The translations under genes were made by a program, and so were the position numbers. The notes beneath the pieces were generated by a model. It saw only the letters and a program-made list of their open reading frames with translations, did no database searches and was not told the origin of the DNA. A DNA stretch of 64,000 nt from Megalonaias nervosa. Lineage: Eukaryota > Mollusca > Bivalvia > Unionida > Unionidae. Position 1 is the first letter of the stretch, and every line of letters begins with the position of its first letter. The stretch is from contig JAECUM010001901.1 in NCBI GenBank assembly GCA_016617855.1, positions 62,001-126,000 of the forward strand. The letters are read 5' to 3'. Shown piece after piece: positions 35,397 through 47,330 of this stretch.

Positions 35397-35525
35397 TATT
35401 GGGTCTTGCAGAATCCTGTAAATTTCCTATAGGATTCAGTAGGAGGATTCTGTAGATTTCCTATAGGATTCAATAGGAGGATTCTGTAGATTTCCTATAG
35501 GATTCAATAGGAGGATTCTGTACAA
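35397..35525. repeat. Minisatellite, unit about 36 bp
   Basis: Three to four units of TTTCCTATAGGATTCAATAG then GAGGATTCTGTAGA. Contains the palindrome TCCTATAGGA. Confidence 0.95.
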
Positions 35526-35994
35526 GTATTCCTAGACCATAAATATTAACATTTTAGGAATTTAGCAGCTAAAATACATTTTCCAAGTTTCAAGTGAGTT
35601 TCAGTTTTATGGTGGTGCTTTTGCCATAAAATTGAAATTTGGGACCAAAACTTTGTTTTTGTTTTCAAAGTAGAGGGAGAAAAAGGATGAAAAACTGGGA
35701 CCAAACAAAAATTTCAAGTTTGAGGGGACTTTTGTTATATAGGAGGTTTTGGTTTTGAAGTGTCAGTTAATATAGATTCATTATAAAGCTCCAATTACAT
35801 ATGTAGACATACCTACCTACCTACATACATATATACTAAATAGCTAATATCATTTAATGACAGAGACAAGCAAAAATGGCAGAATGACAGAGGAGATGCA
35901 GGAGAAAACCTCTGAGAGCAAAATATACTTCAGACAATTATGAGTGTAGATGAAGTAATATGAGGTGTAATCCAACATGAATATCTGCAGATTT
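35526..35994. other. Spacer, nothing recognised
   Basis: Short CTACCTACCTACATACATA repeat at about 35812. No gene is seen. Confidence 0.4.
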
Positions 35995-36185
35995 TGTACA
36001 TTTGCCCTCCCAAAGCCCCAACACCCTGAGTTACTTTGCCCTCCCTCAGCCCCAACACCCTGAGCTACTTTGCCTTTCTCCTACCCCAGCATACTGGGTT
36101 ACTTTGCCTACCCTCCCCCCCCCCCGAGCCCCAACACCCTAGGCTATTTGCCCTCCTCCAGCCCCAACATCCTGGGCTACTTTCT
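35995..36185. repeat. C-rich minisatellite, unit about 40 bp
   Basis: Five units of GCCCTCCTCCAGCCCCAACA then CCCTGGGCTACTTT. Includes an 11-C run at 36115-36125. The proline-rich open frame at 36070-36375 comes from it. Confidence 0.92.
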
Positions 36186-37054
36186 GGATTCAGAACCTTC
36201 TTTGTCATCTTTTAAGTCTTCTGAAACACCACTCCAAAACATGAATACCCTCCATCAGACTGTTAAATTAGAATCATGGTACAGAAGACAGTATATGTTA
36301 TTAAAGAAAATGTCATCTCTGAAACCACTCTTCATCCCATGGGGGGAAGGGGAGCATCCAAGATCTGAAACTTGAAACCTTCCTTGTTATCTATGCATCC
36401 TCCCAAAAGGTCATACCATATATGTTTACTTCCCCTCAGTTAGTGTTGACAGAGTTTAGATTACAATGATAACAAAAGTGACCGATGGCTGGACAGGTAG
36501 CTGGACAGATGGATCCACAGGTGTGTGAACTGACAGACATGATCTATTATAATACATCTACTACAGTGCAGATATAAACAGATATAGAAACTGTTGAAAC
36601 TGTATGGTGGTCTTTTCTTTTTTCCGTACAACTTGATGTTTACATGAAAGATTGGTAAGAATGTAATTGGAACTAATAAAAAAAATACTGTAATAACCTT
36701 TGATGCTTCCTTCATGACACATGTCTTGGATCAACAACATTTTACTAAAAATCAATAACAGGTAAACTAAAGGTATAAATACAGGGCATCAGTTACTCTA
36801 TAAATGTAACTACCATGGCAATTATTGACTGACATATCAAGGTACAGTACAGTGTATTTTTTTAATGCGAAAATAGCTGATGCTTAATTGATTCTGTGTT
36901 CAAAGAATCAAAAGAAATTTGACAATAATTCCTGTAATTATCACCTCTTTCAAAAGCTGCTAAAGGTAATCTGATGGAATAAAATGATTAACTAGCAATC
37001 TGAACTAAAATATCAACAATTCCAATTTTAACCTACAAGTCTGGTAAGGATGAT
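36186..37054. other. Spacer, nothing recognised
   Basis: No gene is recognised. Confidence 0.4.
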
Positions 37055-37398
37055 GCAGGGACATGTCCAACAATGATTATTTTGTTGCCCTGGCTAGTTC
37101 GGCTATGCATCTGTCATCCCCTGCATAAGCTGTATAGTAATGGCCTTAGCATACATGTGGCCTGATTTGGATCATTTTGACGGGGCCCCAGGATTTACAT
37201 GTGGGGCCCTTTGTGAGCATGGCATTTGGAAATACGCTTTTAAATAATTTTTAAATGTCATTGAACTTAAAGTTTTCTTCCATCGCTTTAAAATTAAATT
37301 CTCTCAATAGATATATTTATAAAAATTACTAACGCATGGGGCCCCTGTGACTGTGGTCCCACAGGCCAAATTGGTCCAATCAGTCTAAGGCTGGCCCT
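37055..37398. mobile_element. Possible hAT-like DNA-element remnant
   Basis: The right edge, read on the minus strand, begins CAGGGCCAGCCTTAGACTGA, resembling hAT-type ends. Inside are GGGGCCCCAGGATT and ATGGGGCCCCTGTGACTGTG. The left edge CAGGGACATGTCC is a weak partner and no 8-bp duplication could be found. Confidence 0.3.
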
Positions 37399-39043
37399 GA
37401 GCCCACACTTGAAAATAGGTCCACTGTGACTTATAAAATGTAGATAGATTCCTATTTATGCAAGTCATGTTCAATAAGTACCCAATCCCCCAACATTTAA
37501 ATAAATGTACATGCTGGACTCCTGAGTATATTGTACAGTAAAATGAACAAATTTGATGTAAAGAATTAACCTGCAATGTAAAACACAAGACAAAAATGTA
37601 TCTCTTGTTCTTCACAACTTGTAGCTAAAACAATATATTCTTGCATGAAAACTGTTAAAAAACTAGCTTTGTATTCCTATACTGAATATGCAGATCCAAA
37701 AAAAAGAGGCTGTGTTGATAAAGGATCTGCTTATTGTCGGAATACCCAATGCACTTATTTTTAATAACCTATCAGACAAAGCATTGTTGATGAGAGAGAT
37801 ATCATATGAAATTATATGTTATGAATGACATTTTTCACTTTCATAAATGTGAAATATATCATTTGATTGGTAAGTAAAAAGATCAACAGAACGTGACCTT
37901 GTATTTTAGTGTCCATCAGATCTCCATATCTTGGAAATCTCAGTTTAATCCAATCAGTGAATTCAGTCAATTCAGTTTTTAATGCAACATAAAAGTTCCA
38001 AGATTTACTCAATGGCAGTGAACATTTTTCTGCAACCATGCTGCTTAACATTTTTTTCAAAAAAATCTAGTGAAATTAGCATCCTAATAAATTTGTAGCA
38101 ATCTGATATGGATGAAAAATTGCTTTTATATTTGTCTATTTAATATTAACTTACCTTGTGTCACACTAATATCAACAGATTAACAAACACCCAAACCAGA
38201 TGATGGTTAATAAAGAAAAATATCAGCACCAATTATCAACTTCACACTTATCTCAAAGCCTCATTTATCTGCTTGGAATGACTACAGTACTTGCTATCAG
38301 GAAAACACATCTATAAACACTCTCAGCATCAGGTCTCTCCATAATCTCTGTCTACATGTACACATAGGATGGTTCTCCATATATCCACCAAAACAGTTTG
38401 TTTATCTGGGACTTAACTGAGAACCAAACACTGACAGGGAACAGACCATAATGCCTATAAATTAACTGAAGCAACATGGCATGTGCTAGATGCTAAGAGA
38501 ATATGTCAACAAATAAGATTATGGAGTTGTGTGCTGGGAGGGATCATACATTGATCAGCATAGGTCTGTCATGATGAAAAAAAAAATCTTCCCAAAAACT
38601 GAAAATGAAGGCCTTCAAAGAATGGGAGAGTTCATTTCTCCAAGAATACTGTTCCTTGGAAATTCTGTTCTCCAAGGGTATACATCAACAAATCCTTGGT
38701 TAAGATCCAAGGGAAATATGCATATATTCTAAAGCAAACAATGTAACAACATAATTTTGAAAAATATTATTATTTTGTTGAAGTACACATCATTGATGTC
38801 ATAAATAATGCCCCTATCACATATATGTATATAAGGTTTATTAATAAGGTATGTTAGAAGAGTCTGCTTCCCTTGACTATGCTTGAAGTTTTCTTCTTTT
38901 TGAGGCAAATTCTAAGGGGAAGATTTAGAGAAAATTGAGGGGACATGTCAAATTCTCTTCTAGTAAAAGCCACTCTCTTTTTCCTGTAAATATGGACCCC
39001 AGTTCAGCATAAAATTGAAGAAATGTAACCAATATACTCAACT
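37399..39043. other. Long spacer, nothing recognised
   Basis: About 1.6 kb without gene or clear repeat. Open frames of 76-82 codons here show no domain. Confidence 0.4.
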
Positions 39044-39261
39044 TACCATATATATTCACTTATAAGTCAAGTCAAATTGCAAACAACAAAGATCTTGATC
39101 TACCATAGCAAAATGCACCTGAAGAGCAGGGCCTTTGTTGTTTGTTCTACTGATTAATCCTCACAAACTGCACAGACCCAGATCTGCCAGTGCTTTATGC
39201 ACTGGCAGATCTGGGTCTGTGCAGTCTGCAGTTGGACTCATAAGAGAATATATATGGTATT
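39044..39261 (+). mobile_element. Two-lobed foldback (M family), best lobe 2
   Basis: Lobe 2 is an almost perfect hairpin: CTGCACAGACCCAGATCTGC, then CAGTGCTTTATGCACTG as loop stem, then GCAGATCTGGGTCTGTGCAG. Ends are CCATATATATTCACTTATAA and AGAGAATATATATGG. Confidence 0.85.
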
Positions 39262-39948
39262 TCAAATGCAAGCTATGGTTATTCACAGATATTTTTGTCA
39301 AGGTATCTGATAAACAAGAACCATTATTGTAAGGAAACATTATTGTAAGGAAACTTTAACTTCATTCAGTCTCTATGACATTGACCTTTGACCTTTTGAT
39401 CCTCAAAGTTTCTTCCTTCCCCCATATGCAGGCTAAAGTTTGGCAACAGTACATAACACAGTGGAAAACTCCGAGTTATTGTGCAGAAACAGAACCGAGA
39501 ATGGACAGATGGATAGATGGCTGGACAACATTCTAACATGATAGAATAGTAGGCATATAATAAAGTACAACATACAATAAAATACAACATTCTTTTATAA
39601 TAATATCAAAATAGAGGTACCTGAATGAGTTTATAAAATCAGACATTGTGTTTCAAAAATGATCATTGTTCAAAAAATCTACATCAGAAACTATTATCAC
39701 AGTCCAACGTAGAAGCCAAATTTTACCAGGCGGAATTAAATGTATGTAGTCATCTTGGAGTGACAGCCAGTATGACTACTTTACTGAGCATAGTTCATGC
39801 ATCAGTAATTACTTTGATCAGCCACTACAGCTGAGTCCTCATATGAAATGCACAGTCCACTCTTCTAACAACTACTTCTATACATGTGCAAGAAACAGTG
39901 ACCTATAAAAATATGCAATGTAAAGTCATTATGATAGAAATAACAGAA
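39262..39948. other. Spacer, nothing recognised
   Basis: Short duplication ATTATTGTAAGGAAAC at 39324-39355. No gene is recognised. Confidence 0.4.
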
Positions 39949-40110
39949 TTATTCCAATTTTGCACTGCACTGTTCAGACTTGGCTTTCTGCATCTTTGCT
40001 AGCCAAGATTCCAAAGTGTTAGCCCTATCTGCCTTGGCAGATCGATCAGATAAATAATTCAGTGCTTCAGGTCTGTGAATTTCATTGGATGCGGCATCAA
40101 GCCACCACAT
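39949..40110 (-). pseudogene. Unrecognised 53-codon ORF with coding-like composition
   Basis: Minus frame from ATG 40110 to TAA 39949. It is rich in charged residues and Ala (DAASNEIHRPEALNYLSDRS, then AKADRANTLESWLAKMQKAK), with a basic amphipathic tail, unlike the Ile/Tyr/Leu-rich noise frames around it. It lies about 20 bp downstream of the helicase-like fragment in the same direction. It may be the end of the same broken unit or a terminal exon. Function is unknown. Confidence 0.3.
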
Positions 40111-40129
40111 TCAATAAAAATCAAGTTGT

Positions 40130-40335
40130 TCATATTTGAACATTGTTCCTACATGATCTTATACAAGGGGAGCACATGGCTGGAATGGACTCATAAATAA
40201 GCAATTTTCCACTGCCGGTCCGTGTTTGTACAAATACAATCTTTCCCTCAAATACACCCGTAATAACTTCTCTCTGGTACATAGTCATACTTTTGATGTT
40301 AAATTTACAAAGTATCCTTTTGAAAGTCAATCACC
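40130..40335 (-). pseudogene. RecQ-like helicase N-terminal fragment, degraded
   Basis: Read on the minus strand, about 66 codons resemble the start of the RecQ/DEAD-type helicase core: a YQREVITGVFEGKIVFV stretch, as in the region where these enzymes bind adenine and lead to motif I, followed by RTGSGKLLIYESIP. The Walker A motif would be GSGKS/T, but here the residue after Lys is Leu, so nucleotide binding should be impaired. A stop follows at 40130 and no further helicase motifs are seen. Most likely it is a retained fragment of a helicase gene or of a mobile element encoding one. Confidence 0.45.
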
Positions 40336-41599
40336 TCCACCACTTTTGGCCAATGTACAGAGTAACAATGTACCACTGTTACATGCTGTTGGTTAGCTGG
40401 CATTACATGATAAGGGAGAAAACGCATGAAATCCAATAGATGTTGCTATGACAAAGCACTCAAATATCTGCTCAACCCACCAAGGTGTAGATAGGGTTAA
40501 CAAATCAGAACCTTGGCAGCGAAAATGGGCCTTCTGAACAGATTAGGATGTATATATAGCATGAAAAAAAAAAATGTGGTTTAAGAACTAAATACAAATA
40601 CCTAACCTGTATTAGTAAAGCAAAAAAGAAAGGTAGCAGTGACCTACTTTGGGTGTAAGGGTGTAGTTCTAACAAATTTTATTATTCTAACATAAACAGA
40701 ACCAACTTTAAGTAAAAAATTCAACAAAGACACTGAAGTATAACATACAGATCACACTAATATGGGTTTAGTACTCCTCAAGATGCATCCACTCACCAAG
40801 TTTCATCATTTTAGCTAGGAGAGTATTCATACAGCATGCGAAAAACACTTGTGGTCATGAGGACAACATAAAATCATAACCAAAGCAACTAAAATATGTA
40901 TATAAAAATGTTGAGCTTCTTTTGTTGTAAGGTTGAGGTACGACATTTATAACAAGTTCATCTCATCAACTTCAAGGTTCTAGTATGAAATGTGCCTGAG
41001 AAAAATTAAATTTATCAAGCATGACAAATGGACCATACTCAACAGTTCTTGTTATCTAACTTATATTATATTCATCTTAGTGATCTGTTTAAATTTGGCA
41101 AGAGCATTTCTGAAGTACACCTATACATTTTAAAAAATGCACCATTGATCAAAAATTACATCCTAACTTGGATATTTGACTGTCCAAGTTTTCTAACCTG
41201 TTAGATTAAAAATGATGGGCATTTAATATTATCCACTGAGAGAATTCATCTGCTAGACATAAAAGATTTATTTTTCTGGTCCTCCAATCAAGAAATTGCC
41301 CTAGATCATTTCCCCTTATTAGTTTCCTATTGTACATGCTCGAATCTGTCTGGTGCATCCTTCCCACCCCCACCCAACCCCATAATTCATCTCCACAATT
41401 TGTAGAAATATATTCAGAAATCATTCTATTTGCATATGTGATGGGGTGTACATAATATTACCTTTACTGGGAATTGGGGTTTAAAAAAATGTGAAACTAA
41501 ATCAAATGTCCCAATATATATGATTATTGGGAACTGTGACCAGTAGTGATAGAATGCCAGTAGAGTTTAAAGTTACCATACTTATTCCATGACTGATTC
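40336..41599. other. Long spacer, nothing recognised
   Basis: No gene is recognised. Minus-strand sequence to about 40520 may be a weak continuation of the helicase-like fragment but has frame breaks. Confidence 0.35.
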
Positions 41600-41810
41600 T
41601 GTTGTTGTTTTGCTGTTTTTTGGGGTTTAATGCCATTTCTGAGCACAAGATACGCAATACATGGCAGCCAGTATAACTGGTGGAGAAAGAACCTAGGAAA
41701 ACCCCTGTAAGAACCACCAACCCATGGGATGCTACTGGCAAGCTTTTCCAGTGATCGGTAAAGGTACATGCTTTTAGACCATTTGGCTACCCTGGGCCCC
41801 TCAGATTGTG
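41600..41810 (-). mobile_element. SINE-B copy
   Basis: Read on minus: GGGCCCAGGGTAGCCAAATG, a degraded tRNA-like head (GGTCTAAAAGCATG), then GCTTGCCAGTAGCATCCCAT, GGTGGTTCTTACAGGGG, CTGGCTGCCATGTATTGCGT and a GGCATTAAACCCCAAAAAAC end with an AAC-rich tail. The order matches 44795-45038. Confidence 0.75.
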
Positions 41811-41861
41811 TAAACTTAACAGGTTGTATGGTCCTTTTCATTTCTGAATGGATCGATCAAT

Positions 41862-41908
41862 TGTGCGCGCGCGCGCGCGTGCGTGCGTGCGTGCGTGCGT
41901 GTGTGTGA
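41862..41908. repeat. (GC)n-(GCGT)n-(GT)n alternating tract
   Basis: A 47-bp strictly alternating purine-pyrimidine run (GCGCGC, then GCGT, then GTGT) in an otherwise CpG-poor region. Such tracts favour Z-DNA. Confidence 0.95.
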
Positions 41909-42919
41909 ATAAGAACCATTTGGATGGCACATGTAAAATGATAAATGTAATTTGAATCATACAACAAAAATATTATGGTTTACTATTAAAACTACATACA
42001 AACCTACCACAGAAACTTCAGAAGACCTAGTGCACCTGCATGCAAAGCTTAAGCTGAAACTCTCCAGCTTATGAAGCTGGAGATGATCTGGCAATGTCAG
42101 GTGAGAAAGCCCTCCAGTAATCTTGACTATATAGAATATCCCTCATTAGGTTACCATATATCACCATATAAAAGCTCATCTATTACAACAAAATCTAAGG
42201 CATAAAATATACATCGACCCAATCATGAATACAACATCAGTTGCAGACTTTCATAGTACAATCACAAACTTTCATAAAGGAATCAGATAGTATTCTGTAC
42301 TGCATATATTTGACAGTGTTTTAGCAGAAATATCAATTATGGCCAAACCATGGGGTGAATGAAATATATTCAAGTAATTCATGAAACAACAACTGTTGTT
42401 CAAGGACGAGTCCTACAATAGGCCCTCAAAGCCCACCTTTACTATAAATATCCAATTTTAAGCCAGTGGGAACTTTTCAATAATTAATTTTAAATGTTGG
42501 TAGTGGTCTTCCCATTGTATTATTGAACTATTATCACATTTATATGATGCTAAGCCCCATGCCTGGTGTTAAGCCAAACCTAATTTTCACAGAATTGTGG
42601 TACTAAATATTCACAGTGGAAATCTTGGTTTGATAACAAGCTCAAACCATGCTCTCAGCCAACTTATCAGGCTTGACAACCAGTCTTATAATCAGACAAA
42701 TACTGTATTAAAATGTTGCTAAAATTGTCTACAGGACTTGGATGAACTTATCTTTTTAAGCATGTATTTATTATTGGAAAAACAGGGCATCTTTCTTTTT
42801 TTTTTTTTCATCTGGCTTACCCTGTAATGTCCACGAATAATTACATTTTTAGTAAAGCACCTATTTCGGCACCACGGATATATACAACAGTGCAATTACT
42901 GCTACATATATTCCTATGT
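41909..42919. other. Long spacer, nothing recognised
   Basis: Contains a small inverted repeat CTCCAGCTTATGAAGCTGGAG-like at about 42060 (21 bases; arms CTCCAGCTT and AAGCTGGAG). No gene is seen. Confidence 0.4.
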
Positions 42920-43148
42920 TAAACTTGGGCTTCATTCATAAGTGTAGGTTGGGTCCACCTGCAAACAAAAGAGACCCTTATCTGCTGTCACATAATATAC
43001 TGGCAGATCAAGATCTGTGTTGTTTGTTCTGCTACTTAAATCCTTACAAACTAAACAGACCCAGATCTGCCAGCACATTATGCAATGACAGATCTGGCTC
43101 TGTTCAGTGCGCAGCTGAACCTGGCTTTTAAGTGAGTATATATGGTAC
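42920..43148 (+). mobile_element. Two-lobed foldback (M family)
   Basis: Right end GTGAGTATATATGGTA is kept and the left end is worn. Lobe 1: GACCCTTATCTGC with GCAGATCAAGATC. Lobe 2: CAGACCCAGATCTGCC with CAGATCTGGCTCTG. Confidence 0.75.
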
Positions 43149-43204
43149 TACATACAATTCTAATGGGGAAGGGGGGAGATTAAAACTGAATTTTTTCTCA
43201 ATAT

Positions 43205-43440
43205 AAAGACCTGGAGTGATGGGCCAAGTGGTCTAAGGCACTCTGACTTAACAGATCACTCACACATCACACCTCTGTGTTAGTTCTAATTTCCACCCAA
43301 TACTGGTTTTGAATGTAAGAAAGCTTGTCAGTAATTTCATGTGGGTCTGTGAATCTTGGGCTCTTCCCCAACCAAATATACTGGCTGCCAAGTATAGCCA
43401 ATTTCATTTGCTGAAAAATGCTCTTAAACCCACAAAGGGC
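43205..43440 (+). mobile_element. SINE-B copy, diverged
   Basis: Head GGGCCAAGTGGTCTAAGGCA, then GGGCTCTTCCCC, ATACTGGCTGCCAAGTATAG and GCTGAAAAATGCTCTTAAACC. The 89-110-codon open frames on both strands overlap it and are not genes. Confidence 0.6.
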
Positions 43441-44639
43441 ACAAAAAACATCCAAAACCAAAGTTGCTTGCAATCCATTTATTTTTTCAAAAGTTACCGA
43501 GCAATGACAAAATTTATATTCTACATGATGGCATGGGCAGGCACAGGTAACAGTACATGTATATACACCCACCACTGACTTTTGCAGGTCAGGGAACATA
43601 AAAAGAGAAATGTAAATTTTTCAATTAAATTCTTTTGACACAGTGTGTACTCTGCATGAATAGACAGTTTCTCAAGTACATATACATTCAACACAGTAAC
43701 GAATTCGGTATTGGAAACTACTGGTTCGACTTGATTAACATGATGAATAATGGCCTTGAAAGATCTGGCATTCTTATATCACATGACTAGGTGCAATATT
43801 TCACAACAATCAGTCCAAAGCTTTTATGAATGGAATTTCCATTAAGCTAAAGGACTTGGATGGGGTCTATTCAATAAACTTGTATACAAAAGGTTTATTG
43901 ATGGCCAATATATCTGCCATTCCCATCTTTTCATTTTGAAAATCTTGAAATAGCTATTATATTTTGTATAATTGACAGTACTAGTTAACACTACACTTTG
44001 GAGATTCAATAAATGTTAATATAAAATATGTGCTTACACTAAAGTACAGTATTAAAATGAATTGGGCAATCTTTGTCAAAGATTACCGAATTTGACAGTT
44101 TTAATTTTTCATTTCATTTATGGGATGATCTGGGAAATTAATGACACAAGAGCAATTTCAAATCTCTAAATTCATACAATCACTTACATCCATAAATCAT
44201 ATGTTTTGAACAAAAATAAAAAATATGACAGTACTGAAAATTTAAAAAGGAAAAAGGAAATTTACATTTGCAACAATTATAAAAATCATTATACCTTAAC
44301 TAGTGACTTGTCCGTTAAGTGTAACATTTATAATGGTAACAAAATGCTACCCAACAGTAACCTGACACTATGTTGATAACATACCTGACAATGGTTGGAA
44401 TGGTGGTTATGTGAAGATCATTCATTTAATTTGACATTGATAGCTGTAAACACCTGAAAGATCAAGGACAGTTATGGCAACAACACCTGTATACTTTGTC
44501 TGCAATGTTCAACAAAAGGAATGATGATATTAACCTGCATGCAAAAGAGAACATGCAAATTTATACAGGCAAATTATTTAATTGCCATTAATTCACTGGT
44601 TTCCTAAAAATGTCTGCTTTTGGTGCTAAGATAATTGAT
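43441..44639. other. Long spacer, nothing recognised
   Basis: No gene or clear repeat is seen in 1.2 kb. Confidence 0.4.
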
Positions 44640-45440
44640 TTTCAAAATATCTGTATTTATTATCAGTATTCATTATCTGTATTCAATATATGCATTTATT
44701 ATCAGTATTTATTATCTGTATTCATTATCTGTATCCATTATCAATATTTATTATCTGTATTCATTATATGTATTCATTATTAGTATTCGTTATCGGGGGC
44801 CCCGAGTGGCCGAGTGGTCTAAAGCGCTGTCCGTTACGGATCACTGCCATCTCACCTCTGTCTGCATGGGTTCGAGTCTCGGATTCGGCTAATGTGGATA
44901 TGTGAGAAAGTTTGCCAGTAGCTTCCGGGTCGGTGGTTCTTTCCGGGGATTTCCTGGTTTCTTCCTCCACCATTAATACTGGCCGCCATGTATAGCCTAT
45001 CTTGTGCTGAAAAAAGGCGTTAAGCCCTACAGCAACAAAGTATTCGTTATCTGTATTCATTATCAGTGTTTATTATCTGTATTTATTATCAGTATTCATT
45101 ATCAGTATTATCTGTATTTATTACCTGTATTCATTATCAGTATTTATTATCTGTATTTATTATCAGTATTCATTATCTGCATTTATTATCTGTATTTATT
45201 ATCTGCATTCATTATCTGTATTCAATATCAGTATTTATTATCAGTGTTCATTCTCTGTATTCATTATCAGCATTCATTATCTGTATTCATTACCTGTATT
45301 TACCTGCTTTTATTATCTGTATTTATTATCTGTATTCATGATCTGTCTTCATTATCAGAATTCATTCTTTGTGTTCATTATCAGTATTCATTACCTGTAT
45401 TCATTATCAGTACTGATTATCTGTCTTCATTATCTCCTGC
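44640..45440. repeat. ATTCATTATCTGT-type minisatellite split by a SINE
   Basis: About 35 short units (mostly 15 bp) of TATTCATTATCTG, TATTTATTATCAG and close variants lie on both sides of the SINE at 44795-45038. Open frames rich in Ile-Tyr-Ser (for example 45004-45474) are repeat products. Confidence 0.95.
44795..45038 (+). mobile_element. SINE-B, full-length, with 13-bp target duplication
   Basis: tRNA-Leu-like head: GGCCGAGTGGTCTAAAGCGC (A box TGGCCGAGTGG) and GGTTCGAGTCTC (B box). It is followed by GCCAGTAGCTTCCGGGTCGG, GGATTTCCTGG and ACTGGCCGCCATGTATAGCC, and it ends GGCGTTAAGCCCTACAGCAA. AGTATTCGTTATC occurs at 44782-44794 and 45039-45051 as direct flanks. The CG in this word is otherwise absent from the CATTATC array, so it is a real duplication. 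The GGCCGCCAT..GGCGTTAA tail resembles widespread molluscan SINE tails. Confidence 0.9.
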
Positions 45441-46195
45441 ATATGGAACACTGCAATATTTATGTATCATCTGATTTCTAGGTATCAAATGATATGCATG
45501 TGAGATATTGCAGTGTCAGGGAAATGAAATGGGTATAAGGCAGAGAAACTAATGGCACTAAACTATCAGTTTTCTTTGTCATTATCATTCAAATTCTCCG
45601 CCCGACAATATCACTGGTATTAAACAAGAGAATACTGTCAAACTGATTAATTGTATAGCTGCTGCTTTCTTTTGGATTTTTATAGGATCAACTTTATATA
45701 TTCAACCATGCCACAAGTTACCTTTATGCTCTTCCTCAGCATCACAACTTTTATTATTCTTTTAAACACTGCATAAAATCTACATGTATTAAGATAAGTG
45801 TTGCCAAATATTCTTAACTGCTTACATGATTGTATTCTTGTTTTGCCACAAGTTATTTGTACATGTACACTGAACAGTGCCATGGTGCCAAACAAGATTA
45901 TTCTATATTATTTTGTCCAGAAAGAGAAGGCATGTTTACTTAGGATCTTACATTCTAAATATAAAATGCAGGCCATATTTATGGAATATTTGTGGACACT
46001 CTGATATGTACATGTAACTGTTTTTTTGATAACTTTCCACAGCTGAAATAAAACTGTCAGTATTATTTCTGCTGAAATGATTTGGAAATGCAAAACTTTC
46101 TAGCAGTCTATCCTAAATTTACATGAACACTGCTTTATTTTCTAGAACATATTCATATCATGTTTGAATAAATTTTGTGGATTTTATGCCTGTTC
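45441..46195. other. Spacer, nothing recognised
   Basis: No gene is seen; two CACAAGTTA phrases (45712, 45847) suggest a decayed duplication. Confidence 0.4.
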
Positions 46196-47330
46196 AATTG
46201 TTATGTATATTTAATTTGCATTGTTTGTCTGGGGTTCTTTTATTTATTTTATTTCATTATATGCTATGGAAGATTGCATGTTGGACTTGACCTTGTCCAA
46301 AATCAAGTTCATTTTCTACTTGACCTGAATCATTGATTTTTTTTAATTCTGTAAACAACTAATACTGTATAGCAAATAGGTTATGGGTTAACTATTAGGA
46401 TTATTATCTTAGCCTGAGTCAAGGACATTGTGTTTACCACATTATATTCTAATTATAACTAATATTTTATTCTGTATACATTATAAACCTTCTGGAAGGT
46501 TATTTTCCATTAGGTAATAGGTTTTTTTCTTAGAAAATGCTAATTGTGACCTGAGGTCAAGTAGAGGACTGTATAATTTTGTTTTTCAAAAACTTATTCA
46601 TTTGTGCTTTATGATCTGAATCAATTGTATTATTGTTGTGTCCATAGTTCATTTAGGCCGGAATTGTATTTATTCAAATTGATTATTCACTGGAAATACA
46701 AAGTGCTCATCAAAATAACATTCTTGGAAATAAAGACTTGAATTTATAGTGAAATTTCCAATAAGGATTTATTCTTGGATTGGATTACTGTGAACAAAAG
46801 AACGTTGGCACATCAACACTACATTTACCACCACAGGTACATCAAGACTTTGTGCATTCGATTTAATTTGGATTTCCACTAAGGTTTATTCAGAACTTTA
46901 GTTATTAGGACTTGTGTCTGTAATTCTAGGATTATTTGGAAATTATTTCACAATTCCGTGAGTTCCTTTCTTTACATTTTCACTTTGTATTCTAGGGAAA
47001 TGTTGTTGTTGTTGTTGTTGTTATAGGGTTTAATGCCATTTTTCAGCACAAGATAGGCTATAAATGGCAGCCAGTATAAATGGTGTAGAAAGAACCAGGG
47101 AAAACCCCAGAAAGAACCACTGACCCATGAGAAGCTACTGGCAAGCTTTCTCACGTACCCACACTGGCCGAGCACCAGACTCAAACCCACGCAGAGGTGA
47201 GATGGCAGTAATCCATAACAGTTAGCACTTTAGACCACTTGGCCACTCGGGGCCTCTATTCTTAGGGAAATAAATTATTTGCTGAGTTTTATAAAGCTTG
47301 TTGTTTCTCACTCTTTTACTTGTTTTAAGA
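46196..47330 (+). mobile_element. Dispersed family X, copy B, interrupted by SINE-B
   Basis: It matches copy A from TGTTATGTATATTTAATTTG to ATAAAGCTTGTTG, with small gaps, except for the SINE at 47002-47256. The left boundary is about 46196, where both copies share AATTGTTAT. Confidence 0.8.
47002..47256 (-). mobile_element. SINE-B inserted in family X copy B
   Basis: On the minus strand: GGCCCCGAGTGGCCAAGTGG head, GTTTGAGTCTGG B-box region, GTGGTTCTTTCTGGGG, CTGGCTGCCATTTATAGCC, GGCATTAAACCC and an (AAC)n tail (GTT run at 47003-47022). Direct flanks are TATTCTAGGGAAAT (46988-47001) and TATTCTTAGGGAAAT (47257-47271). Copy A shows the same place unfilled. Confidence 0.9.

Noticed and set aside
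36070..36375. Proline-rich 101-codon frame
   Set aside because: It starts in a C-rich minisatellite and shows no domain beyond it.
37055..37398. Complete hAT element
   Set aside because: Only one end is convincing and no 8-bp duplication was found, so it is listed as a low-confidence remnant.
43267..43599. 110-codon minus frame with several Cys
   Set aside because: Overlaps a diverged SINE-B copy; the Cys spacing matches no zinc-finger pattern I recognise.
45004..45474. 156-codon frame rich in Ile-Ser-Tyr-Leu
   Set aside because: It is translated ATTCATTATCTG repeats and begins inside a SINE.
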